Origin: Alteromonas sp. KC3
GTDB taxonomy: Bacteria > Pseudomonadota > Gammaproteobacteria > Enterobacterales > Alteromonadaceae
Assembly (NCBI RefSeq): GCF_016756315.1
Contig: NZ_AP024235.1
Coordinates: forward strand, 4,278,001 to 4,342,000
Direction: 5' to 3'
Length of the DNA: 64,000 bases
Below, one piece after another: positions 9,028 through 18,284 of this stretch. The position numbers and the translations under genes were made by a program. The notes below the pieces were generated by a model that did not search any database, had not been told where the DNA came from, and worked only from the letters and a program-made list of their open reading frames with translations. The stretch's first letter is position 1. Each line of letters begins with the position of its first letter.

Positions 9028-11496
9028 CTATAGCTCTCGCAAGGTCCGCATTGGATCTTTGCGTATAATTCGCCATCCGGGAATAGCAACCGATGCCAGC
9101 ATGGCGAATGTAAGAAGCACATTGATACCTATTGTCGCACTCCAATCCAGAGACGGTGCATTTTCAAATAAGCCTAACATATATTGATAAGCTAACACTC
9201 CAGCAATTGCGCCTAGACTTAAACCAATGATTAACATCCACAGTGACTCTTTCATCAGCAACTGTAATAAGCGCGCTTGTTTTGCACCTGTAGCCATTCT
9301 GACTGCCAGTTCATAACTGCGTTGACCTGCCGTCATTTGGCTCAGGCCAGACACACCGATGACCGCCAGTACCAGTGTTAACAAGGCCAAACCTGCCACA
9401 ACTAACATGTTAAGGCGAGTTGCTTGCGTTACTGACTCCCAACGCTCGCTCATTGAATCGACACGTAACTCGCCTAATCGTGGGTCAAGACCGTTGACAA
9501 GGTTTGCAACGCTTTCGAGGTTCAACGATTCTCCATCAGGCATGATAATCACTGCCGATAGCGTATTGAAGTTCATTCTTGTCGGGCTACTAAAGTACAC
9601 CTCTGGCGCATCAACATTAAGCGTACCTGACGGCATTGGGTCAATATCATGTACGATGCCAACTACCTTAAAAATGTCATCGGCAGTGTCACCCATTTTT
9701 ATTTCTTTACCCACCATAGACATCCAGTTGGCTTCACCTGCACGTTCAATAGCAAATGATTGAGAAATAAGAATATTAGGCAGGCCAACATCATCAAGGT
9801 TTAAATCACGCCCTGCAATTACCGGGATTTCAAATGCATCAAATACACCAGGGGCCCACATCATAGGACGGATCATGACGGAGTCGCCAGAATCTGGATC
9901 AGGATAGGCACTCATTGACACATTACCCGTCAGCGGAAGTGCATTAATGTCAAACACCTCACCGTCTAAAGCAGATAGACGCTCAGTTAACGCTTGGCGC
10001 AGTTGCTGCCATTCGCTGCCCTGGTAGTTATCAAACTCTTCAAGTGATGTACGCCATGTATCATCCGCTACAGCCATACTAACTTCATATGCATTGGGCA
10101 TGCTGTAACCTAAGTTTCTGTATGCATTGTTGTAGCTATCTTTAACTGACACACTTGCAGCAGTGAGTAATACGCACGCAAATGACAGCTGCACGACCAT
10201 CAGTGCCTTGCTTATGGTTTGATTCTGCTGAGCTGGCGTGCCCTTACCACTTGAATTGAGACTGTCCGTTAAGGTCATCTTATCGACATACAACAATGCG
10301 ATAGTGGCAAACGCTACGTTAATAAAAACGATAAAAATAAGGGCGAGTATTACGCTACTGACATCCACTGAAATTTGGTCCAACAGTGGTAAATTGTCGC
10401 CCGCAAGAACGGGGAGTACTTCAATTAACCAGCCTGCCGCTAGTAAGCCAAGTAATGTGGCCATCAAAAACATGGGCAGATTCTCAACAAAGATAAGTCG
10501 ACGAAGCTTGCCAACTGAAGACCCCATGCACATTTGAATTGCAAATTCTTTACTGCGACTTTGATAGTGGGCAATAAACATATTGAGTAAGTTAAGGCAT
10601 GCCATAATAAGCAGACTCACCATGGCGATAATTAAGACAAACACGAGTTGCTCACTGTCACCGATAAACGCATCTCGGTAACTTGACACTTCACCCACGG
10701 TTTTCTTACTTAGTAAAAACTCTCTGGCGCGGTCGATGGTAATTTCGTTGTTGGCATAATCGACAAACCAGTTTTCTAGGTCACTGGGTTGCGGCAGGTC
10801 ACTTTTAGGCCCGCGAACAACGGTGATGGGACCAATATTCAACGTAATGGTATCTGGCTGCGCCAAACTCTGCTCTAGCTTTTGAAAGCGCCAAACCTGC
10901 TCGGCTGTATCGCCAGTTAAGCTTGCGGTATTTAAACTCGTGTAATTATCAAATACGCCGAATATGGGATAGTCGTTGCCTTCAAGACGCAATGTCATAT
11001 GGGTCATATCCGTCGCGCTACTATACGCTGATTCCCACAAGCTTTTTGAAATCCACACGCCTTCCTCGGCATTTTCAATATTACTACCCTGGCCATTGAG
11101 TAGAGCTAATCCAAGCACCTCTGGCGATCCTGTTGATGCATTAAAGGTAGTTACATTGATATCGCTGTTAGCCACATCAATAGTGGTGTTCCCTGGCGAA
11201 ATATAGGCCCATTCAAGATCATTACCCCAGTAATTTTTAGCCGACGCCACGCGGCGCAAATCGCTAAAAAACGGAACAATTAACCCTTCGTTGAATTCTA
11301 ATTGCAACTCAACCTGATGTAAGTCTGTTTCGTTGACATCCGGCAAGGGCTTAAACAGCAATGTATTCGCTACCGCCACCACGGTAAGTACCGCTGCAAG
11401 CGTTAATCCCAGTGTCGATATTAATGGTAAGCTCAAGCGAGGCAGCGTAAATACTCTTGCTATACCTTGCTTAAATGCATTGATATACAACCTCAT
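9028..11496 (-). CDS. ABC transporter permease with two FtsX domains (MacB-like)
   Basis: An 822-residue inner-membrane permease. A membrane helix at about 20-45 is followed by a large periplasmic MacB_PCD-like domain; an FtsX unit of three helices (about 280-410) is followed by a second periplasmic domain and a second FtsX unit (about 700-810). This duplicated layout resembles the ADOP-type permeases, not the single-unit MacB. It lacks its own ATPase domain, which is encoded next door with a four-base overlap (11493-11496). Together with the adaptor it should export or extract a substrate from the inner membrane; no outer-membrane TolC gene is in the cluster. Confidence 0.88.
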   Translation of the reverse strand: MRLYINAFKQGIARVFTLPRLSLPLISTLGLTLAAVLTVVAVANTLLFKPLPDVNETDLHQVELQLEFNEGLIVPFFSDLRRVASAKNYWGNDLEWAYISPGNTTIDVANSDINVTTFNASTGSPEVLGLALLNGQGSNIENAEEGVWISKSLWESAYSSATDMTHMTLRLEGNDYPIFGVFDNYTSLNTASLTGDTAEQVWRFQKLEQSLAQPDTITLNIGPITVVRGPKSDLPQPSDLENWFVDYANNEITIDRAREFLLSKKTVGEVSSYRDAFIGDSEQLVFVLIIAMVSLLIMACLNLLNMFIAHYQSRSKEFAIQMCMGSSVGKLRRLIFVENLPMFLMATLLGLLAAGWLIEVLPVLAGDNLPLLDQISVDVSSVILALIFIVFINVAFATIALLYVDKMTLTDSLNSSGKGTPAQQNQTISKALMVVQLSFACVLLTAASVSVKDSYNNAYRNLGYSMPNAYEVSMAVADDTWRTSLEEFDNYQGSEWQQLRQALTERLSALDGEVFDINALPLTGNVSMSAYPDPDSGDSVMIRPMMWAPGVFDAFEIPVIAGRDLNLDDVGLPNILISQSFAIERAGEANWMSMVGKEIKMGDTADDIFKVVGIVHDIDPMPSGTLNVDAPEVYFSSPTRMNFNTLSAVIIMPDGESLNLESVANLVNGLDPRLGELRVDSMSERWESVTQATRLNMLVVAGLALLTLVLAVIGVSGLSQMTAGQRSYELAVRMATGAKQARLLQLLMKESLWMLIIGLSLGAIAGVLAYQYMLGLFENAPSLDWSATIGINVLLTFAMLASVAIPGWRIIRKDPMRTLREL

Positions 11497-12212
11497 GCGA
11501 CCCCCTGCTCACGAACGAAGTTGACTTGTTTTTCACCCACGATCTTGCCATCGAGCAGTTGTATTTGTCTGTGTACCAAACCACTGTACCGACTATCGTG
11601 AGTCACCATCACTATGGTAGAACCTTGCTGATTCAGCTCCATGAGCAGCTTCATTACGGCATCACCATTTTTGGTATCTAGGTTACCTGTAGGCTCATCA
11701 ACAAGGATTAAATCTGGTTTGCCTACTAGCGCTCTGGCAATCGCTACACGTTGCTGTTGACCACCTGACAATTGGTTGGGCTTGTAGTTAATTCGGTGTT
11801 GCATACCCACCTTATCAAGCGCTTCAACCACTGCATCCTTAATGGCTTCGGGCTTTTCTCCCCTATGCTCCAAAGGAAGCGCCACATTCTCAAACACCGT
11901 CATGCTGTCGATAAGATTAAACGATTGAAATACATAGCCAATATGCTGATTTCTAACCTGCGTTCTCTGATCTACGCTTAGCCCTTTGGTGTCAATATCA
12001 CTAATTTGGTAGGTGCCTTCTGTTGCGCTATCTAATAACCCCATAATAGTAAGTAATGTAGATTTCCCGCAGCCCGATGGTCCGGTAATAGCAACAAATT
12101 CTCCACTATAGATATCAAGAGAAATTCCTTGTAATGCATGTGTCTCAATTTCTGAACCAATGTACTTTTTGTGAATACTATCCATACTGACGACGATATT
12201 ATTTCCCATCAT
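11493..12212 (-). CDS. ABC transporter ATP-binding protein (MacB/LolD type)
   Basis: A 239-residue ATPase. Motifs: Walker A GPSGCGKST at about 39-47, Q-loop (YVFQSFNLIDSMTVFENV), signature LSGGQQQRVAIARAL, Walker B DLILVDEPTGNLD and the switch His in VMVTHDSRY. The 'NLID..TV.ENV.LPL' stretch is typical of the MacB/LolD/FtsE subfamily, which pairs with FtsX-type permeases. It is coupled to the permease downstream by a four-base overlap and starts directly after the adaptor stop. Confidence 0.93.
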   Translation of the reverse strand: MMGNNIVVSMDSIHKKYIGSEIETHALQGISLDIYSGEFVAITGPSGCGKSTLLTIMGLLDSATEGTYQISDIDTKGLSVDQRTQVRNQHIGYVFQSFNLIDSMTVFENVALPLEHRGEKPEAIKDAVVEALDKVGMQHRINYKPNQLSGGQQQRVAIARALVGKPDLILVDEPTGNLDTKNGDAVMKLLMELNQQGSTIVMVTHDSRYSGLVHRQIQLLDGKIVGEKQVNFVREQGVA

Positions 12213-13460
12213 TTATCCCTCTTGTCTAATTGTCATTTTGTTATGTGCAGTCCAAGCGTCCTGCATTTGTGATACGAAGCGATCATTCACGTCTACACCA
12301 GACTGAATAATGAGCTTACCTTTGGTTAAATCACCTAATTGAATGTGTTTTTTAGTCGCCTGACTCTCACCCTCTTTCATCACAAATCGCTCTAGTTGCG
12401 ATAGAGGGCGTAGTCCGGCCAGTTGCGGCACATACAGTGCGTTATGTTGAGTTTTCATAAATATTTGCCCAGTTACGGGGGCTAACGGTCTAGCATCGGC
12501 GGGTAAGTCACTGGTAAGGCGGACCTCGGCAATAACAACCCCGTTATTTACGACAGACTCAATCAAATTAATTTCGCCAGTGATCAGGCCTTTTCTGGTC
12601 GTCAGTTCAACGGGCGCACCTACGGTGATTTGGTCAGCTTGATGTTGCGGTATACGAAGGCGTGCCAGCAGTTTATCTACTGAGCCTACACGCCCTAATA
12701 CAGACCCTTGAGGTAAAGTTTCACCAATCTCAACATCAAGGCTTTGTAATGTGCCGTGTATACCTGCTTTTACTTGCATATCGTCGAGCTGATGCTGAAG
12801 TAAAACCACTTGCTGGTGAAGTTGTTCCAACTCTATTTGACGTTGCTTTAATTGAAAGGCCTGTACTTTGAGAAAGTGCTGATATTTTTCACGTTCGAAC
12901 GCGAGTTTCTTAGCTTCTTGTTTTACAACAAGCTCTGCGCGCTGTATTTCAAGCTTTGCTGACACGCCACGTTCTGAAAGCTGCTTATTAACGTCTAGTT
13001 CAAGTCTGGCGCGCTCTAGCGCAGCTTCAATATCGGCAATACGGCTTTGATAGTCTAAGCGCTCATTTTGCTGTTCTAAATCAAAAGATTCCAACTGCAC
13101 TATTTGTGCATTGTAGTCACCAAGTGCAGACTGATGTGCACGGTCTAACTCTGGGTTTGCCAGCGACAATATTACGGTATCGGGCTCGACCTGCGCCCCT
13201 GGCCGCAAGTAGATTTCGGCTACTTTTCCAGATGCCTGAGAAGTGAGTAAACGCTCTTGTTCGGAAAACAGCTCTCCAAAGGCCTGACTATACAAATCAA
13301 CGTTGCCTTGCTCGACCTGTAGTACATCAATCTCATTTGCTGACACCACAAGTGTTTCTTCCTGATTAAAAACAAAGGCCAGACTAAGAAAAGTAACCAC
13401 TACAAGACCAAGTGCATACCACCGGCGATTAGACTTTTTTTGCGAGATTTCAATTTTCAT
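12213..13460 (-). CDS. Periplasmic adaptor (HlyD/MacA-type membrane fusion protein)
   Basis: A 415-residue adaptor with one N-terminal membrane helix (about 14-31), a split biotinyl-lipoyl domain (SGKVAEIYLRPGAQVEPDT ... HGTLQSLDVEIGETLPQG), a long charged coiled coil between (about 115-240, rich in Q/E/L/R) and beta-barrel and membrane-proximal domains after it. It should link the inner-membrane ABC pair to an outer-membrane channel. It is the first gene of the cluster; the sigma-54-like promoter lies 35 bases upstream of its ATG. Confidence 0.9.
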   Translation of the reverse strand: MKIEISQKKSNRRWYALGLVVVTFLSLAFVFNQEETLVVSANEIDVLQVEQGNVDLYSQAFGELFSEQERLLTSQASGKVAEIYLRPGAQVEPDTVILSLANPELDRAHQSALGDYNAQIVQLESFDLEQQNERLDYQSRIADIEAALERARLELDVNKQLSERGVSAKLEIQRAELVVKQEAKKLAFEREKYQHFLKVQAFQLKQRQIELEQLHQQVVLLQHQLDDMQVKAGIHGTLQSLDVEIGETLPQGSVLGRVGSVDKLLARLRIPQHQADQITVGAPVELTTRKGLITGEINLIESVVNNGVVIAEVRLTSDLPADARPLAPVTGQIFMKTQHNALYVPQLAGLRPLSQLERFVMKEGESQATKKHIQLGDLTKGKLIIQSGVDVNDRFVSQMQDAWTAHNKMTIRQEG

Positions 13461-13494
13461 GGTGCTCTACCATTTTCTATTTTCAATAAACGTA

Positions 13495-13510
13495 AGAAAA
13501 AGGCGTGCCA
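13495..13510 (-). promoter_or_regulatory. Sigma-54-like promoter of the ABC exporter / two-component cluster
   Basis: On the minus strand 13510 to 13495 reads TGGCACGCCTTTTTCT. Against the sigma-54 consensus TGGCACG-N4-TTGCW it matches every fixed base except the -12 G (T here), with exact spacing. The expected start of transcription is near 13484, 24 bases before the adaptor ATG. The cluster itself encodes a sigma-54 activator, which supports the call. The mismatch is at an important base, so a weak or false site remains possible. Confidence 0.6.
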
Positions 13511-13574
13511 ATCATAAAAAGCAATAAATTACATACGCTTACGAATTTTCAGTTTGGGGCTTTTTAATTCAACA

Positions 13575-13599
13575 GTTCGAAATCGAACAAAGTTGTTCG
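13575..13599. promoter_or_regulatory. Overlapping palindromes, candidate enhancer for the sigma-54 activator
   Basis: GTTCGA-AA-TCGAAC (13575-13588) overlaps CGAACAA-AG-TTGTTCG (13584-13599); both are perfect palindromes. The second is centred about 108 bases upstream of the predicted sigma-54 start, a usual distance for NtrC-family enhancers. Binding by the cluster's own regulator is inference. Confidence 0.5.
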
Positions 13600-14004
13600 T
13601 TTTTAACGTGTAAAGTCAGGGATGGCCTGAGAGGGGACGAACGCGGTGAGGACGATGAGTATGAATCTTTGTACGCTGGGTACATTTTCTGATCTTAATG
13701 CCAGTAACATTTGCATTGCTTAGAGAGTAGCGTTGTATTTGTGCGTTCAACAGTGTCCTCTGTTACCCGCAAGTTCGCTTCTTTCAATGCGATTGAGTAC
13801 TAAGAAAGATCCACTGAATTCCGTCTTTCTTGGTGTTTTTTGTGAGCTACTAGCGCTAAAAACACAGTGTTTGATAACGAGTTCCTACTATCAGGTATTG
13901 TGTTTGTTAGTTGTTTTGCAATCTCAATTTAGCTCTTACTGGCGCAATTCTCGTGTATTGCGTTTTTCCCGATAGTAGTGCTACAGCTGCTATCGGGCTT
14001 TTTT
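13600..14004 (+). ncRNA. Possible plus-strand small RNA ending at an intrinsic terminator
   Basis: A good plus-strand terminator at 13968-14004 has no convincing gene before it on that strand. Upstream, 13620-13660 has three GGA motifs; one lies in the loop of TCAGG-GATGG-CCTGA, which resembles a CsrA-binding hairpin. A short frame (ATG at 13654, 22 residues, preceded by GAGGACG) also occurs. The RNA's 5' end is not visible and the limits given are rough. It could equally be a decayed gene. Confidence 0.25.
13968..14004 (+). terminator. Plus-strand intrinsic terminator without an obvious gene
   Basis: Stem CCCGATAG (13968-13975) with CTATCGGG (13990-13997), then CTTTTTT. On the minus strand the hairpin is followed by A-rich sequence, so it is directional: it serves a plus-strand transcript, not the minus-strand GGDEF-EAL gene that ends at 14047. 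Confidence 0.75.
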
Positions 14005-14046
14005 ATCGCTATCAATTTTAGCCGTGCCTTTGGTACATTTCAGGCG

Positions 14047-16977
14047 CTAAACGAGGTGAAATACGTTCGCGTCTAATCGGCTGGGTTTGTGCACGTGATA
14101 GCCTTGAAAATAGTCAATACCTATTTCAGAAAGCTTATTGAGCGTTGCTTCATCTTCTACAAACTCAGCTATGGTTTCTATGCCAATGGCCTTTGCAACT
14201 TCACTTATCGACTTCACCATCGCAAGGCTTATTTCGTCGTCGCAAATATTGTTTACAAACACACCATCAATTTTCAGATAGTCCACCTGCAAGTCTTTAA
14301 GATAGGCGTAAGATGAAAAGCCTGTACCGAAGTCGTCGAGCGCAAACCGGCACCCTAGCTCCCTAAATCGCTCAATGAATGCCTGAGTATTGTCGAGATG
14401 AATAATTGCCATGCCTTCTGTTATTTCAAAACATATTTTTTCAGCTGGAATGGCGTATCGTTCAAACGCGTCTATGAGATAATTGGCAAAAAACTTATCG
14501 CCAATACTGTGTGTACTTAAATTGATACTTGCACAATCTAGCTGTGCCAAATGCTCAGGGTTTTCACTTAGCCAAGAGAAATAGGCTTTAATTACCCAGC
14601 GATCGATATTGGGCATTAAATTGTAACGCTCGGCAGCGGGAAGAAATTGTCCCGGTGAGCACAGATTCCCATTCGTGTTCATTAACCTAAGCAATATTTC
14701 GTAATGATGTTGATGTGGACCTGGGGCTTTGCTTTGAATGTTTTGCGCTACCAAGAAAAACTGGTCTTTTTCCAGCGCTTCTTTAATGGTATTGACCCAT
14801 TGCATTTCTAACTGACGAAATTGCATGTCCTGATCGCTTTCTACAAATACATGAACGCGATTTCGCCCACGATCTTTTGCCATGTAACATGCAGTGTCAG
14901 CCATCACGAGGACTTGCTCTACCGAAAGGTGATATGGCAATAGTTCCACCAAGCCGATACTAACGCCTACGGTATAGCGCTTGCCTTCCCACAAAAATAA
15001 GAATTGCTCCACCGACTGGCGAATTTTCTCTGCGGCGCGCTGCCCTGTTCGCAGACTCGAATTACTCAGCAAAATACCAAATTCATCTCCCCCTAGCCTT
15101 GCAATAAATTGGTCATCACCAAGTTTTCGCACCTCTTCCTGTAGGCGCTTGCTTAACTTTTGCAGCAGAAGATCACCGGCAGTATGCCCACAAAGGTCGT
15201 TAACTATTTTAAACTGGTCTAAGTCAAGATAGAGCACGCACGCTTTGTCTTCGTTGTGCTTTACCCGATTTAGCAAATCTGAAGTTTTAGTTTCAAATGC
15301 ACGACGATTATAGAAACCGGTAAGGGGATCATGTTCAGCAAGGTGCTGTAGTTGCTGTTCAAAGGCCTTTCTCTCGCTAATATCAATGAGCGTACCTTCA
15401 ATTTTATTGTCACCTTTTTCGCTCACCAAGCGCGCTGAAATTGTCACCCAAATATAGGCACCTTGTTTATTCGTCATTTTTGTCTCGTGATCGAGCACTT
15501 GACCTTTCGTTTTAATGGCTTCAATCAAGGCAATATAATCCTTAAACTCCATTACGTAGCCATCTAACGTCAACCAGTTGCCGTCATAACCTTCAACGCT
15601 GTCCAACCCAACAATATCTAAGAAGGCTGGATTTGCCCCTAGCAAATCACCTCGCTCTGACAACGTAAAGATCCCCTCAAGGGCATTTTCATAAAGGGTT
15701 TCAAAACGCCTTAAATTATCAATAGACTCTTGCTGCGCTTTCTCTCGTTTTCGCTTCTCAGTATTGATGCGATCGGCCAGCGCCAAAGCGATAATGACAA
15801 TGCCAACAAGCGCGCCAATATTCCCGCCGTATTCCGTAATAAATGTTGAAGGTAAAACGCCCATTTTGGTCAGTGATTTTGCAATGATTCCCGCAAAATA
15901 AGCAGACCACGCCCAGCAGAAAAACTGCGCAATACGTGGGCTATACTTCAGCATTGCAATGCAAGTAATAAACACGCTAGACATCACAACTACGGTCATA
16001 CCCGCATTGAGTGGTGCTGCTAAATGGTAAGGTAAGAACAACGTGGCTATGGCTGAAACGCAGGCGATTAGACCAATAGTTTTGGTAAAACCGTTGAGTA
16101 AACTCGTCTTGGGAGGTTGCAGCAATGCACGGGTAAAGAAAATAGTAACGGTAATACCAACAGAGATAAAGGCCAGCGACGACACTTGATGCCACTGTGT
16201 GGCAAACGGCCAAAACCACTTATAGGTATAGCCATCTAGCGAACCATGAACACCTGCCATACACGTTATATAGATACTGTATAGCAGGTACGTTTTGTCT
16301 TTGACTATTACCGACAAACACAAGTAATAGGCGCTCATAATGAGCAAAGCACCTAAGAAGTACCCATAAAGAAACGCCACGTCTTTTGAATGCTGTAAAA
16401 ACGCTTCGCGCTGCCAAATAGAAATAGGCGTTTGTAATGTACCTTGCGTCGCTATCCGCAGATAGATATCTTTTGACTCGTAAGGTGCTAAGCCAAACGG
16501 CATGACAAATGTAGGATGGTCAACAGGGCGCTCGGCAAACGGCTTAAGGTCACCTAATGCGTAATAATCACTGGGCGTATTTGTCTCTTTCTGCTCGGTG
16601 GAATAAGCAAAGAACTCGATATTATCCAGTAATGCATAGTCAATATGTAAGTATAAAGGCAGTGGCTTGTCGCTGCTATTTACCGCTCGTAAACTCAGCC
16701 ATATCGTATTATCAGTAAAGCCAAAATTTGGGTTGCCATCGGGAATTTCAGACCATTGACCTGCACTTAGGGCCTTTACATCGTTAACAGAAAGTGTTCC
16801 CGCCTCATCTGCATAAAACAGGATGTCTCGGGTTGGATCAATAGATTCAATTGAAGGGGTTAAGACGATATGGTGATTATGGGCATGGCTTTGCTGTGAA
16901 AGCCCTAACGAACTTAGCACTAGTAAAAAAAACAAAACCAATCGATATAGCATCAGCTTCCTAAATGTGTACTGCAA
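14047..16977 (-). CDS. 7TMR-DISM sensor with PAS, GGDEF and EAL domains
   Basis: A 976-residue cyclic di-GMP enzyme. Signal peptide (to about 32), periplasmic 7TMR-DISMED2 domain (about 40-180), seven membrane helices (about 190-400), PAS/PAC (about 425-545, NALEGIFTLSERGDLLGANPAFLDIVG), GGDEF (about 550-715, intact motif ARLGGDEF) and EAL (about 735-970). The EAL motif reads EIL (YEILLRL) and the metal/loop-6 signature DDFGTGFSSYAYLKDL is intact, so both synthesis and breakdown are possible. No RxxD I-site precedes the GGDEF. It is monocistronic with a 390-bp gap upstream. Confidence 0.92.
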   Translation of the reverse strand: MQYTFRKLMLYRLVLFFLLVLSSLGLSQQSHAHNHHIVLTPSIESIDPTRDILFYADEAGTLSVNDVKALSAGQWSEIPDGNPNFGFTDNTIWLSLRAVNSSDKPLPLYLHIDYALLDNIEFFAYSTEQKETNTPSDYYALGDLKPFAERPVDHPTFVMPFGLAPYESKDIYLRIATQGTLQTPISIWQREAFLQHSKDVAFLYGYFLGALLIMSAYYLCLSVIVKDKTYLLYSIYITCMAGVHGSLDGYTYKWFWPFATQWHQVSSLAFISVGITVTIFFTRALLQPPKTSLLNGFTKTIGLIACVSAIATLFLPYHLAAPLNAGMTVVVMSSVFITCIAMLKYSPRIAQFFCWAWSAYFAGIIAKSLTKMGVLPSTFITEYGGNIGALVGIVIIALALADRINTEKRKREKAQQESIDNLRRFETLYENALEGIFTLSERGDLLGANPAFLDIVGLDSVEGYDGNWLTLDGYVMEFKDYIALIEAIKTKGQVLDHETKMTNKQGAYIWVTISARLVSEKGDNKIEGTLIDISERKAFEQQLQHLAEHDPLTGFYNRRAFETKTSDLLNRVKHNEDKACVLYLDLDQFKIVNDLCGHTAGDLLLQKLSKRLQEEVRKLGDDQFIARLGGDEFGILLSNSSLRTGQRAAEKIRQSVEQFLFLWEGKRYTVGVSIGLVELLPYHLSVEQVLVMADTACYMAKDRGRNRVHVFVESDQDMQFRQLEMQWVNTIKEALEKDQFFLVAQNIQSKAPGPHQHHYEILLRLMNTNGNLCSPGQFLPAAERYNLMPNIDRWVIKAYFSWLSENPEHLAQLDCASINLSTHSIGDKFFANYLIDAFERYAIPAEKICFEITEGMAIIHLDNTQAFIERFRELGCRFALDDFGTGFSSYAYLKDLQVDYLKIDGVFVNNICDDEISLAMVKSISEVAKAIGIETIAEFVEDEATLNKLSEIGIDYFQGYHVHKPSRLDANVFHLV

Positions 16978-17370
16978 AACGATGCGAGCAGTTACTACTG
17001 CTCTTTCTTACAAAAGCTTAAACAGGTTAGCGCGACCTTGCTTTTCACCGAGGTACTGTAAAGATTTTACGCGCTTGCCACTCTACTCAGTATATTGATT
17101 GCACACGTGCATTTTGTAAACGTTTTACTGGTAATGCCACTTGTTGCACATTACCACGGTACACAATAATGCTGTATGCCTCTTTAGTCTGAAAGGCGCG
17201 GCACACAAAGCTTTTGATAGTTAAGAATGATGAAAAAAGCGAGATTCGTGTTTTGCACTATAATTAAGGCAAACCGTTAGTTTGAATGTTGGAGCACAAC
17301 AGACATTCACCTAACACTCGAAGGAAATCGTAAAAGGAGTGTTTGACAGCTATAGAAGTATGAGAGTGCA
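16978..17370. other. Divergent intergenic region
   Basis: A 393-bp gap between the GGDEF-EAL gene (minus) and the binding-protein-like gene (plus); both promoters must lie here. I see no RNA gene, no clear repeat longer than ten bases and no ORF with a credible start. The sequence GGAAATCGTAAAAGGAG at about 17322-17340 is leader sequence too far from the ATG at 17371 to be its ribosome site. Confidence 0.45.
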
Positions 17371-18075
17371 ATGCCGAAAGTTATTTGGTTAGTAAAGTTC
17401 GTAATACTGGGAGCGCTCGCTACACATAGCCTTGCCAAGGCTACCTCTCAAGAAAACACACTACCGCAAACCATTACGTATTTTTATACAAACCAGCCGC
17501 CCTTTGAATTTGTATCAAAAGATGGCGTTGCCAGCGGCATTGCCGTTGAAAAAGCGCAGCACTTATTTGCCAATACACCATACTCGCTAGCGTTTGCTTT
17601 TGATTCATTAAATAGGGGCATCGATAACCTGCATGCCGGACGTTATGACATTAGTACCGCGGTAAGTCCCACAAAGGCTTTACATAAAACATTTTATGTC
17701 AGCAACAAGCCTCTGTATTTCATAAACTTAAGTGCTATACGCAAGCACGATACAACGCCCGTCACGCAAATCGAACAAATTAGCACCGTGGCCTACGCCG
17801 CTTTATCTGAAAATAGTTTTACTTTTATTGAGCGCTACTTACAGGCCCAACACCCGCTTTCAAAACGCTATGACGTAAAGACATTTTCTCAAGGAGTACG
17901 CCTAGTTGAATTAGATAAGCTGCCCTATTTTTTAACCTACTTAACCGACCAGCAAACAGATTACGGCGATGCGTTAACCACTGATTTACTGATGCAGTTA
18001 CCTGTGTACATCATCGTGTCGAAGCACCACCCACACGCCAGTGAAATAATCGAGACGGTTAATACACACCTGTAG
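17371..18075 (+). CDS. Periplasmic solute-binding-protein-like (SBP_bac_3 fold)
   Basis: A 234-residue secreted protein. After a signal peptide (to about residue 22, SLAKA) it has the start of a family 3 binding protein (ITYFYTNQPPFEFVSKDGVASGIAVEKAQHLFAN) with the two-lobe layout: 'GRYDISTAVSPTKALHKTFYVS' is the usual lobe-hinge region. Binding proteins of this class bind amino acids or similar small molecules. No transporter or sensor gene is adjacent, so it may be an orphan sensor or scavenger rather than an ABC component. The start is not fixed by a strong ribosome site. Confidence 0.7.
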   Translation: MPKVIWLVKFVILGALATHSLAKATSQENTLPQTITYFYTNQPPFEFVSKDGVASGIAVEKAQHLFANTPYSLAFAFDSLNRGIDNLHAGRYDISTAVSPTKALHKTFYVSNKPLYFINLSAIRKHDTTPVTQIEQISTVAYAALSENSFTFIERYLQAQHPLSKRYDVKTFSQGVRLVELDKLPYFLTYLTDQQTDYGDALTTDLLMQLPVYIIVSKHHPHASEIIETVNTHL

Positions 18076-18284
18076 CAAGGTGAGCACACGTAATGACTTA
18101 AACTCGCTTTGTAGAAAATAATTTTCATAGACTTAATACAATAACTGAGCTTTACTCTGCGTTTTTTAAAGCACGATAACGGAATGACTATGTACACCTT
18201 TCGTTAAATCAAAAATGAATGTGAAACAATCTGTAGTGAGCTAGTGTTAGTTTTAAATGGTTATGTTTATTTTGAGGACTTTTA

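Larger units (their letters stand above)
13461..14046. other. Long intergenic region with regulatory sites and a plus-strand terminator
   Basis: A 586-bp gap between the adaptor gene (minus, starts at 13460) and the GGDEF-EAL gene (minus, ends at 14047). It contains a sigma-54-like promoter (13495-13510), an enhancer-like palindrome (13575-13599), a GGA-rich stretch (13620-13660) and a plus-strand terminator (13968-14004). An open frame at 13733-13975 exists but has no ribosome site and an unlikely composition; I do not call it a gene. Confidence 0.6.

Noticed and set aside
13733..13975. 80-residue plus-strand open frame before the 13968 terminator
   Set aside because: No ribosome site at its start (the frame begins at a rare codon), the composition is unlike its neighbours (Ser/Leu/Cys-rich with no domain), and it runs into the terminator stem. 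More likely part of an untranslated RNA or chance.
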